Source: UBA9715 sp003452695 (GTDB taxonomy: Bacteria > Actinomycetota > Coriobacteriia > Coriobacteriales > Eggerthellaceae). From it: 17,516 bases of DNA. The translations under genes and the position numbers were made by a program. Below the pieces are notes generated by a model. The model was not told where the DNA came from and did no database searches. It was given only the letters and a program-made list of their open reading frames with translations. The DNA lies in the NCBI GenBank assembly GCA_946625225.1, contig CAMOTA010000053.1:1-17516 (forward strand), in the 5' to 3' direction. Below, piece by piece: positions 6,031 through 12,857 of this stretch; position 1 is the first letter of the stretch, and each line of letters starts with the position of its first letter.

Positions 6031-7593
6031 ATGTGGCAGCGACTTTCATTCTACGACCTGCGCGTAATCGGCCATTACCTGGGCGTGCTTATTCTGGTTG
6101 CCGCGTTCGGGCTTATAGCCCCGCTGTTCATCGCGGTGCTCTTCGGGGAATGGTCTGCGGCGGCGCGCTATCTGCTTACTGCGGGCATCTTCCTTATCGC
6201 GGGAAGCGCGCTGCGGTTCCTGCGCATACAACCGGGGCGCCTGTCGCGCCAGCAGGCGCTTGCCGTTACGGGCTTGGCCTGGCTCGTGCTGGCGTTTTTC
6301 GCCGCCATTCCGCTGGCCCTGTCCGGGCATTACGCCAATTACCTCGACGCCCTGTTCGAGGCCGTGTCCGGGCTGACCACCACGGGCGCGACGGTCGTGC
6401 GCGACCTGGACCACCTGTCGTATGCCGACAACATGTGGCGTTTCGCCATGCACCTGATGGGCGGTTTGGGCTTGGTCGTCGTCGGGCTGTCGTTCGGCCT
6501 GTTCGGGAAAGGCGGGGCGTCGCTGTTCTCGTCCGAGGGCCGCAGCGAGCACGTCGTGCCCAATGTCGTGCAAACGGCGCAGTTCATCGGCAAGATAACC
6601 CTGGTATTCATCGCAATCGCCACCATTCTCATGACATCGCTTTGCCTGTGGATAGGCATGGAGCCGGCGCGTGCGTTCCTGCAGTCGCTGTGGGTGTCCA
6701 TCTCGGCGTTCATGACGGCGGGCTTCGTTCCCATGAGCCAGAACATCATGTACTACCATTGCCTGGCCATCGAAATCGTGCTGGTGCTGGTCATGCTCAT
6801 GGGTTGCGTGAACTTCACCCTGCATGCTGAAATAATCCGCGGGCGCATGCACTCGTTTTTCGAGGATATGGAAGTGCGGGCGGCGGCGCTGTGGCTTATG
6901 GTCATCGTCGTCGTGTTCATGGCCTCGCTTGGCGCCAGCCGCCTGTTCTCGGATTTGCCGGCCATGGAACGGCGCGGCCTGTTCATGATATTCGCGGCGT
7001 TCACGACCACCGGTTTCCAGAACATCACGACCCCCCAGCTTACCGGGGCGCTTTCGTCGGGCGCCTTCCTCGTGCTGGCAATACTCATGGCCGTGGGGGC
7101 CAACTCGGGTTCGACTGCGGGCGGCATCAAGATACAGCGCTTCGGCATACTGGTGAAGGGAATCGTGGCCACGCTGAAGGAAACGCTTGCGCCCGACACT
7201 GCGCGCGTGGTCACGTCGTACCAGCACATCGGCCGCCGTCCCGTTACCGTGGAGCTGGTGCGCGAGGCCACCACCGTGCTGCTGTTGTATGGCGCGACCT
7301 ACATCATTGGCGCGCTGGCGGGAATCGCCAGCGGCTACGAGGCGTCGCAGGCCATGTTCGAATCGGTTGCCATGGCGTCGAACGGCGGCATAACGTCGGG
7401 CATCGTCGTGCCCGATATGGCCTGGCCGCTCGAGCTGTTCTACCTGTTCGAAATGTGGGCGGGCCGTTTGGAGTTCGTCACCCTTATGGCCCTGCTGATT
7501 CAAATCGTGGTGTCGATAACGCCGACCGGGCTGGTGGGAAGGGTGCATGCATACCGCAACCAGCGGGCACGCAGGCTCGGGGGGTGGCGATGA
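6031..7593 (+). CDS. trkH: TrkH/KtrB family potassium uptake channel subunit
   Basis: Membrane K+ transporter subunit of 520 residues, in the range of TrkH proteins (about 480-510). The four selectivity-filter loops are visible: TTTGAT (116-121), MTAGFV (228-233), TTTGFQ (325-330) and SNGGIT (450-455). NSGSTAGGIK (358-367) is the well-known family motif in the third repeat's gating region. The final segment ends in a basic cytoplasmic tail. TrkH normally needs a cytosolic NAD/ATP-binding partner (TrkA or KtrA), which is not in this window. ATG 6031 has AAGGAAGGG about 13 bases upstream and AGGG closer. The stop codon overlaps the next start (ATGA), so translation is coupled to the tethered protein that follows. 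Confidence 0.95.
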   Translation: MWQRLSFYDLRVIGHYLGVLILVAAFGLIAPLFIAVLFGEWSAAARYLLTAGIFLIAGSALRFLRIQPGRLSRQQALAVTGLAWLVLAFFAAIPLALSGHYANYLDALFEAVSGLTTTGATVVRDLDHLSYADNMWRFAMHLMGGLGLVVVGLSFGLFGKGGASLFSSEGRSEHVVPNVVQTAQFIGKITLVFIAIATILMTSLCLWIGMEPARAFLQSLWVSISAFMTAGFVPMSQNIMYYHCLAIEIVLVLVMLMGCVNFTLHAEIIRGRMHSFFEDMEVRAAALWLMVIVVVFMASLGASRLFSDLPAMERRGLFMIFAAFTTTGFQNITTPQLTGALSSGAFLVLAILMAVGANSGSTAGGIKIQRFGILVKGIVATLKETLAPDTARVVTSYQHIGRRPVTVELVREATTVLLLYGATYIIGALAGIASGYEASQAMFESVAMASNGGITSGIVVPDMAWPLELFYLFEMWAGRLEFVTLMALLIQIVVSITPTGLVGRVHAYRNQRARRLGGWR

Positions 7594-8324
7594 TGCGCGT
7601 GCGCGCGATTGTGTTGGCCGTGCTTCTGTCGGCCAACTTGTGCGGTGCATGCCTGTGCGTGCCGACGGCGTTTGCCGAAAGCGAGCAGGCGGGGGCGCCA
7701 AGTGCGGCGGCCGGCGAAGCTGCTTCTGCCGCTGCTGCGCAGGCTGGAAACGCGCAGGGCGAAGCCTCGTCCGAAGCCGATGCGACGGGCAAGAGCGCCG
7801 AGAGCACGGTCAGCGAAATCGTGGATGCCCTGGGAGATAACCTGGTCGATCCCACGCAGCGCGCAGACAACTCGTTCATCTACGACACGACCATCGAATC
7901 GCTGTTCGACGAATCCACGCTGTACGATAACCGCACAGTGCAGGTGGTTGGCGAGGCCATCGGCGACTTAATCAATGCAAACGACGCCGAGGGGAATTGC
8001 TGGATTACCCTCACTTCCACCGACGCCGACAATCCCTCCAGCATCTCGGTGCTGATATCCGAAGACCAGGCGCGCCAGATAGATCACTTCGGGCGCTATG
8101 GCGTGACGGGCACGATATTCCAGGTGCGGGGCACTTTCCACCAGGCATGCAGCGAACACGATGGCCTGCCGGACATTCACGCCACCAGTTCGCAGGTCAT
8201 AACGCGCGGCATCGAGCATCCCGACCAGTTCGACGCCGGGGCGTTCGTGCCGGGCCTGATAGCGGTGCTGGTGGGCGTCGCCCTGCTGTTCGCGTTCTAT
8301 GTGGCTCGGGAGCGTGCGCGGTGA
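7590..8324 (+). CDS. Exported, membrane-tethered protein with probable OB-like domain
   Basis: A 244-residue protein of no family I can name with confidence. It has a signal peptide (residues 1-29, cleavage likely at AFA/ES), a low-complexity Ala/Gly/Ser/Glu linker (about 30-75) and a globular domain (about 95-207). A C-terminal membrane helix (about 218-238) with basic end RERAR would act as a stop-transfer, so the domain faces outside. The domain pattern, VQVVGEAIGDLI, CWITLTST, ISVLIS, GRYGVTGTIFQVRGTFHQAC and HDGLPDIHA, alternates strands like an OB fold with a conserved Gly-Tyr-Gly turn; this assignment is by eye. It overlaps TrkH by ATGA at 7590 and RsgA by GTGA at 8321. Strong site GGGGGGTGG precedes ATG 7590; ATG 7593 is equally possible. 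Confidence 0.8.
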   Translation: MMRVRAIVLAVLLSANLCGACLCVPTAFAESEQAGAPSAAAGEAASAAAAQAGNAQGEASSEADATGKSAESTVSEIVDALGDNLVDPTQRADNSFIYDTTIESLFDESTLYDNRTVQVVGEAIGDLINANDAEGNCWITLTSTDADNPSSISVLISEDQARQIDHFGRYGVTGTIFQVRGTFHQACSEHDGLPDIHATSSQVITRGIEHPDQFDAGAFVPGLIAVLVGVALLFAFYVARERAR

Positions 8325-9295
8325 TCGGATCGATTGTCAGGCTGGACCGAGGGTATCCGCTCGTCGAATGCGAAGACGGCGTGCAGGTGCGCTGTGAGCA
8401 TGCAACTGCCCTGGTGAAGGGCGAACGCATGCGCGCCGTCGTGGGGGACATGGTGCAGGTGGAAATGCCCGAAGGCCACGACAAGGGCATAATCGCCGGC
8501 ATTGCCGAGCGGCGTACCGCGTTCGTGCGCAAAGACCCCGCCGACCGCACTGCCAGCCAGGTGCTGGCGGCCAATTTCGACCTGGTTGTAATCGCCGAGC
8601 CCATCGACCAGCTGAACGTGCGCAGGTTGGAGCGCGAACTCGTGCTGGCGCACGAAACGGGCGCCCGCGTCGCCGTGGTGCTGACGAAGGCCGACCTGGC
8701 TGCCGAGCACGAAGCCGAAACCGTGCGCAGGCGGGCGGCTGGCCTTGCGGGGGCGGATGTGCAAGTGCTCGTCGTGTCCATCGCCGATGCGAAATCGGTC
8801 GAGCGCGTGCGCGCCCTGCTGGCGCCGGGCGAGGTGGCCGTGCTTATCGGCAAGAGCGGTGTGGGAAAGTCCAGCCTGGTGAACGTGCTGGCTGGCGACG
8901 AAGTGCAGGATACGGGCAGCGTGCGCGAACGCGATGGCAAGGGGCGCCATACCACCGTCGACCGCGTTATGGTGCGCATTCCCGGGGGCGGGCGCGTCGT
9001 GGACATGCCGGGCGTGCGCGGTTTGGGGCTGTGGGATGCCGACGAGGGGCTCGGTTCGGCTTTTGCCGACGTCGAGGCCCTGGCGGCGCAGTGCCGTTTC
9101 CGCGATTGCAAGCACGCCGACGAACCCGACTGCGCCGTGCTTGCCGCAGTGGAAGCGGGCAGCCTTGCCCAGGAGCGCCTGGATTCCTATCGCTCGCTTG
9201 CCGCCGAGGTGGAAGCCGTGCGGGTCCAGCGCGAAGAGGCCCGTCATCTGCGCGGCGAGAAGGCGTCTGATCGCAGGCGCCGTCGTCGCAGGTAA
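8321..9295 (+). CDS. rsgA: Small ribosomal subunit biogenesis GTPase RsgA
   Basis: Cytosolic circularly permuted GTPase that checks late maturation of the 30S subunit. The 324 residues match the normal length and show its order: an N-terminal OB domain (about 1-75), then G4 TKAD (122-125), G1 GKSGVGKSS (177-185), switch I GKGRHTT (206-212) and G3 DMPG (228-231, where many members have DTPG). The zinc site CRFRDCKH plus C271 (C258, C263, H265, C271) follows, and the tail is very basic (RRRRRRR at the end). GTG 8321 overlaps the upstream stop as GTGA; the N-terminal sequence MIGSIVRLDRG fits the expected OB strand. It ends the operon, 48 bases before a strong hairpin. Confidence 0.95.
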   Translation: MIGSIVRLDRGYPLVECEDGVQVRCEHATALVKGERMRAVVGDMVQVEMPEGHDKGIIAGIAERRTAFVRKDPADRTASQVLAANFDLVVIAEPIDQLNVRRLERELVLAHETGARVAVVLTKADLAAEHEAETVRRRAAGLAGADVQVLVVSIADAKSVERVRALLAPGEVAVLIGKSGVGKSSLVNVLAGDEVQDTGSVRERDGKGRHTTVDRVMVRIPGGGRVVDMPGVRGLGLWDADEGLGSAFADVEALAAQCRFRDCKHADEPDCAVLAAVEAGSLAQERLDSYRSLAAEVEAVRVQREEARHLRGEKASDRRRRRRR

Positions 9296-9343
9296 TCGTT
9301 GCCGTGCATTGGGCGTCGCTGATGCCCGAGCCGTGGAAACAAC

Positions 9344-9372
9344 ACGGGCCGCGGAGAACATCCGCGGCCCGT
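9344..9372. terminator. Bidirectional terminator between rsgA and serA
   Basis: Perfect 12-bp GC stem (ACGGGCCGCGGA / TCCGCGGCCCGT) with loop GAACA sits between two convergent genes. On the minus strand GTTGTTT follows the stem, so it best serves serA; on the plus strand GTTAAGG follows. Confidence 0.85.
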
Positions 9373-9392
9373 TAAGGTGGCTGGCTGTTGGA

Positions 9393-10556
9393 TTACAACA
9401 CGCGCACGCGCAGCACGTTTTCGCGGGCGGCCATCTTCTCGGCAGCGTCGGAGCCCAGCGGGTCGTCCACGTCGATGATGGTATACGCATAGTCGCCGCG
9501 CGCCTTGCTGATGATGTTGGCCAGGTTGTGGCCGTGCGATGCGATGGCGTCGGTAATCTCGTTTATAACGCCGGGAACGTTGCGGTGCACGATGGTCACG
9601 CGCTGGCCCGTGCCGCGAAGCGCGCCCAGGCTAACGGCGGGGAAGTTCACCGAATTCGCGATGTTGCCGTTCTCGATGAAATCGACCATCTGGTTCACGG
9701 CCATAACGGCGCAGTTCTCTTCGGCCTCGGCGGTCGAGGCCCCCAGGTGCGGCAGCACGATGGCGCTCTTCGCGCCCATTATGCCTGGCGTGGCGAAGTC
9801 GGTCACATAGCAGCCCAGCTTGCCGTCGTTCAAAGCCGCCACGAGCGCGCCTTCGTCCACCAGCGTGTCGCGCGAGAAGTTCAGCAGCACCGCGTCGTCT
9901 TTCATCGCGGCGATCTGCGCCTCGCCGATCATGCCCTTGGTCGATTCCATGGCCGGCACGTGGATGGTAATGTAGTCGCAGGTGGCGCACAGTTCATCCA
10001 GGTCGGTTACATGGTGCACGTCCTTGGAAAGCTTCCAGGCAGCGTCCACCGACACGAACGGGTCGTAGCCGTACACGTCCATGCCAAGGTCGATGGCCGC
10101 GTTCGCCACCAGCGCGCCGATGGCGCCCAGCCCGACGACGCCCAGCTTCTTGCCCAAGATCTCGCGTCCCGCAAAAGCCTTCTTGGCCTTTTCCGCCGAC
10201 TTGCCGATGTTCTCGTCGTCGGCGTTTTCGCGGCACCAGGCAATGCCGTCGGCGATGCCGCGGCTGCCCAGCAGCATGCCGCAGATCACAAGTTCCTTCA
10301 CGGCGTTTGCGTTGGCGCCCGGCGTGTTGAACACCACGATGCCCTCTTCGGCGCAGCGGTCCAGCGGGATGTTGTTCACGCCCGCGCCCGCGCGTGCGAT
10401 GGCCAGCAGCCCCGCGGGGAACTCGGTGTCGTGCAGCTGGGCGCTGCGCACCAGGATGCCCTCGGCGCTGGCCAGGTCGTCCACCAGCTCGTAGCCTTCC
10501 GGCAGCTGGTCGGTGCCCTTCTTCGAGATGTTGTTCAAGCAGTGAATACGTGCCAT
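9393..10556 (-). CDS. serA: D-3-phosphoglycerate dehydrogenase, ACT-domain short form
   Basis: First enzyme of serine synthesis, oxidising 3-phosphoglycerate to 3-phosphohydroxypyruvate with NAD+. The 387 residues comprise a substrate/Rossmann catalytic core (1-310) and a C-terminal ACT domain (about 318-387), without the intervening ASB domain of longer forms. Visible sites are NAD loop GLGAIG (142-147) with Asp165 after strand 2, catalytic Arg229 in FSRDTLVDE and catalytic His270 in LPHLGAST. The usual DVFE.EP segment with the triad glutamate is replaced by VTDFATPGIM. ATG 10556 has AAAGGA 8 bases upstream. No serC or serB is adjacent. The ACT domain suggests feedback control by serine. Confidence 0.93.
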   Translation of the reverse strand: MARIHCLNNISKKGTDQLPEGYELVDDLASAEGILVRSAQLHDTEFPAGLLAIARAGAGVNNIPLDRCAEEGIVVFNTPGANANAVKELVICGMLLGSRGIADGIAWCRENADDENIGKSAEKAKKAFAGREILGKKLGVVGLGAIGALVANAAIDLGMDVYGYDPFVSVDAAWKLSKDVHHVTDLDELCATCDYITIHVPAMESTKGMIGEAQIAAMKDDAVLLNFSRDTLVDEGALVAALNDGKLGCYVTDFATPGIMGAKSAIVLPHLGASTAEAEENCAVMAVNQMVDFIENGNIANSVNFPAVSLGALRGTGQRVTIVHRNVPGVINEITDAIASHGHNLANIISKARGDYAYTIIDVDDPLGSDAAEKMAARENVLRVRVL

Positions 10557-10697
10557 GGTCGCTGTCCTTTCATCGGATAATGCATGCGCACCATTCTAGC
10601 GCGATTTGCCCTGCATGCTGCATATCTGCGCATCGCGAACACGAATGAGCTACTTTACGCGCCCCGCCGCTCGTCCGCCCAGCCGAGTGCGTCAAGT

Positions 10698-10724
10698 GAA
10701 TACAGGTGCCAGGCGCCCGTATTC
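10698..10724. repeat. Near-perfect palindrome, REP-like
   Basis: Arms GAATACAGGTGCC and GGCGCCCGTATTC pair at 11 of 13 positions around a single central A; T10697 and A10725 extend it by one pair. It lies between divergent serA and the 152-residue gene and is followed by the 8-mer repeats. The style (AGGTGCC, GTATTCA, flanking GTCAAG and CCCCTGAC) resembles REP-type intergenic palindromes; that comparison is from memory. Confidence 0.5.
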
Positions 10725-10730
10725 ATTCCC

Positions 10731-10754
10731 CTGACACACTGACACACTGACATA
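10731..10754 (+). repeat. Three tandem 8-mers
   Basis: CTGACACA, CTGACACA, CTGACATA in direct tandem. Three short units with no spacers. They lie directly after the palindrome and about 110 bases upstream of ATG 10866. Together with the palindrome they fill most of the 309-base gap between serA and the next gene. Confidence 0.7.
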
Positions 10755-10865
10755 CTCGCGCTGTAATGAGACTGATTGGCTCAATGTCCGAATTCACGTG
10801 GGAATAGGCGGCTTTCATGCTATTCTGTACCGCATTGGGTTCAATGCCGAAAGGGGAGGCTTTAC

Positions 10866-11324
10866 ATGGACGAGGATATCCTGCAAGAGAAAATTAAAGC
10901 GTACCGCGAATCGCTAAAAGAGGCTAAGCCCGATTTGGACGTTGCGCTTCTCATGCGCATCCTGGACATGGTGAACGGCGATAGTGAAATTAAAGTTGCC
11001 ATCAACCCGATCGCCGAAGGCGGCGAATGGGATCCGAAGGCGCCGACGTATGCCGTGAACGGCGTGAAGGAAATGGAAGACCGCCGTCTTGCGCTGCGCG
11101 TAAGCGATGAAAAGCACGGCATTGCTGCCTACAAGCTGGAAGAGCAGTACAAGAAGCATCTGAAGCACAGCAAGGGCGAGAAGATGCCCGTGCTGTTCAC
11201 GCGCAAAGGCGAAGTGGTGAAGCTTACCGATGTGTTCTCGCACGCGCTCGTACGCGAGATGTGGGCTGGCATGCCCTTCGACGTCGTGCTTGCCATCAAG
11301 GAAAACAGGCCGAGCGCCGAGTAA
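10866..11324 (+). CDS. Unrecognised 152-residue protein
   Basis: I do not recognise a family. The product is hydrophilic and rich in Lys, Glu and Asp, with no signal peptide or membrane helix, so it is probably cytosolic. The N-terminal part (about 1-40) looks helical (EDILQEKIKAYRESLKE and DLDVALLMRILDMVNG). The middle has EIKVAINPIAEGGEWDPK, and residues about 85-110 form a charged helix with a YKKHLKHSKGEK run. The C-terminal part has short strands (MPVLFTRKGEVVKLTDVF). The start is well supported: GGGGAGG lies 7-8 bases before ATG 10866. A TATTCT at 10820-10825 may be the -10. It stands alone, divergent from serA, and is closed by a hairpin one base after the stop codon. Confidence 0.82.
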   Translation: MDEDILQEKIKAYRESLKEAKPDLDVALLMRILDMVNGDSEIKVAINPIAEGGEWDPKAPTYAVNGVKEMEDRRLALRVSDEKHGIAAYKLEEQYKKHLKHSKGEKMPVLFTRKGEVVKLTDVFSHALVREMWAGMPFDVVLAIKENRPSAE

Positions 11325-11371
11325 AGCCAGACACTTATCGGGCCGCTGTCTAGCCAGGTAAGTGTCTGGCT
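11325..11371 (+). terminator. Hairpin, possible REP-like terminator
   Basis: Perfect 13-bp arms AGCCAGACACTTA (11325-11337) and TAAGTGTCTGGCT (11359-11371) flank a 21-base loop. It begins immediately after the stop codon of the 152-residue gene. No T tract follows. It sits between two convergent genes, where it could halt transcription from both sides. Confidence 0.6.
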
Positions 11372-11440
11372 GGTCAAAGCGATGCAGTGCAATGGCCGCC
11401 GCCTCCGACATTCACGATGTTGGCTGGCGGCGGCTGCTAA

Positions 11441-12556
11441 CTATTCGAACAGATCGGCTGCGCGTTCCAGCTTGCCGACGATTTCTATGTGCTGGGGGCA
11501 GGCCGCTTCGCACGAGAAGCATTGGATGCACTCCGATGCCTTGCCGCCGCCCGACGTGTTGAACCCGTACCAGTTCTTCCCGTTGTCCTGGCCATACATG
11601 GCGCCGCGGTTCAGCGCCTCCATTACCTGGGCTATCTTTATGTCCTTTGGGCAGGCCTTCATGCAGTACTGGCACGACGTGCAGGGATTGTCCAGCATCT
11701 CGTCTAGCTTCTGCCGCGCGCGCTTCAACGTGGCAAGTTCGTCGTGCGAAAGCGGCTCGTAGCCCTTCCACGTGGCAAGGTTCTGCTGCATCTGCTCGAG
11801 CGAGCTCATGCCCGACAAGGCCGTTATCAGCCCTTCCAGGCCCCAAACGAACCGAAGGGCCCATTCAACGAACGTGGCGTCGGGGTTGGCGTCGCGCAGG
11901 ATTTCTGCCACCGGCTCGGGCGGGTTTGCCAGCGTGCCTCCGCGCACCGGCTCCATTACCACCACGGGCAGCTCGTGCTTGCGCGCCGTTTCCACGCACT
12001 TGCGCGACTGCGTGTTGGCGTTGTCCCAGTCGGCCCAGTTCACCTGCAGCTGCACGAACTCCATTTCGGGATGGGCGAGGATTATCTCTTCCAGCCGCTC
12101 GGCGCTGTCGTGGTGCGAAAAGCCGATGTGCTTCACCTTGCCGGCCGCTTTCAGCTCCTGCACGAAGTCCCACATTTCCAGATCGTCGAAAACCTTGGTG
12201 CGAAACGATCCCGTGTTGTGAATGAGATAGAAATCGAAATAGCCCGCGCCCGTCTTCTCCAGCGAAATGTCGAAGTCCTTGCGCGCGTCTTCGTAGCTCT
12301 TCGGCCCAATCCATGCTGCGTTCTTCGTTGCCAGCTGGAAGGATTCGCGCGGATAGCGCTCGACCAGCGCCTGGCGCACGGCATCTTCCGATCCGCCGTA
12401 GGCCCGCGCCGTGTCGAAGTACGTGCCGCCCGCTTGCAGGAAGGCGTCGACCATCTGCTTGGTCTGCTCGATATCGATGGTCTCGCTATCCTCCAGCTTC
12501 GGAAGCCGCATAAGCCCGAAGCCGAGTTTCGGAATGTCTTGTCCCAGGTAGCCCAT
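11441..12556 (-). CDS. Aldo/keto reductase with C-terminal double [4Fe-4S] domain
   Basis: Predicted oxidoreductase of 371 residues. The N-terminal TIM-barrel (1-265) carries the catalytic tetrad Asp48 and Tyr53 (FDTARAYGGSE), Lys78 (ATKNA) and His113 (FYLIHNT). The C-terminal part has two ferredoxin-type motifs: CTSCQYCMKACP (Cys292, 295, 298, 302) and CIQCFSCEAACP (Cys343, 346, 349, 353), each able to bind a [4Fe-4S] cluster. This architecture is common in anaerobes and suggests electron transfer from ferredoxin or another carrier rather than simple NADPH chemistry; the substrate is unknown. ATG 12556 has GGAAGGTGG about 3-11 bases upstream. It is monocistronic and preceded by the inverted-repeat element at 12586-12739, so its promoter may lie within or beyond that element. 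Confidence 0.93.
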   Translation of the reverse strand: MGYLGQDIPKLGFGLMRLPKLEDSETIDIEQTKQMVDAFLQAGGTYFDTARAYGGSEDAVRQALVERYPRESFQLATKNAAWIGPKSYEDARKDFDISLEKTGAGYFDFYLIHNTGSFRTKVFDDLEMWDFVQELKAAGKVKHIGFSHHDSAERLEEIILAHPEMEFVQLQVNWADWDNANTQSRKCVETARKHELPVVVMEPVRGGTLANPPEPVAEILRDANPDATFVEWALRFVWGLEGLITALSGMSSLEQMQQNLATWKGYEPLSHDELATLKRARQKLDEMLDNPCTSCQYCMKACPKDIKIAQVMEALNRGAMYGQDNGKNWYGFNTSGGGKASECIQCFSCEAACPQHIEIVGKLERAADLFE

Positions 12557-12585
12557 GTTCCACCTTCCGCACCTCGTATGCCATC

Positions 12586-12739
12586 GTTACTGCCCACGGC
12601 TTGGCCAGGAGCCCCGTCCCAGGCGTGGGGTGAGGGCGATTCTGCAGGCACAAATTTCAAAATATTCTAATGCTAGCCGAAGCCAAGCCCGAATCCCCAC
12701 GCCCGGGACGGGGCTCCTGGCCAAGCCGTGGGCAGTAAC
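12586..12739. mobile_element. 154-bp MITE-like element with 45-bp terminal inverted repeats
   Basis: Left arm 12586-12630 (starts GTTACTGCCCACGGCTTGG) is the reverse complement of right arm 12695-12739 at 44 of 45 positions; the single difference is A12621 against C12704. The 64-base interior is AT-richer in part (12651-12672) and has no gene. The element is directly flanked by ATGCCATC (12578-12585) and ATGCTATC (12740-12747), an imperfect 8-bp direct repeat like a target-site duplication. With no transposase inside, it would be a non-autonomous element moved in trans. It could alternatively be a large intergenic hairpin. Confidence 0.6.
12675..12698. repeat. 24-bp dispersed repeat, copy 2
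   Basis: Exact match to 31-54. It covers the last 20 bases of the element's interior and the first 4 of its right arm, which implies that the copy at the window start descends from the same kind of element. Confidence 0.65.
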
Positions 12740-12764
12740 ATGCTATCTTCGTTCATAATACGAC

Positions 12765-12794
12765 GAGCAGGAGGGACCGGCGCCCTTCCTGCTC
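12765..12794 (-). terminator. Terminator-like hairpin after secreted-protein gene
   Basis: Arms GAGCAGGA (12765-12772) and TCCTGCTC (12787-12794) enclose a 14-base loop that can pair further. It lies 64 bases beyond the stop codon of the minus-strand secreted protein. Read on the minus strand it is followed by GTCGTATTATG, only a weak T-rich tail. Confidence 0.55.
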
Positions 12795-12857
12795 GAATGA
12801 CCATGCATTTTCTGGACTACAGCGAAGCGCCTGCAAGCCGTAAGCCGCCTGCAAGCT

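Noticed and set aside
6891..7589. Upstream open part of the tethered-protein frame
   Set aside because: It lies wholly in another frame of TrkH; the signal peptide and ribosome site place the start at 7590.
6046..7701. 551-codon minus-strand frame opposite TrkH
   Set aside because: Antisense shadow: no domain pattern, His/Gln/Arg-rich, no ribosome site, while TrkH shows all four filter loops.
8934..10580. 548-codon plus-strand frame spanning rsgA and serA
   Set aside because: Runs through the intergenic terminator and is out of frame with RsgA and antisense to SerA.
10731..10754. Tandem 8-mers as a CRISPR array
   Set aside because: Units are 8 bases, directly adjacent, with no spacers and no cas gene.
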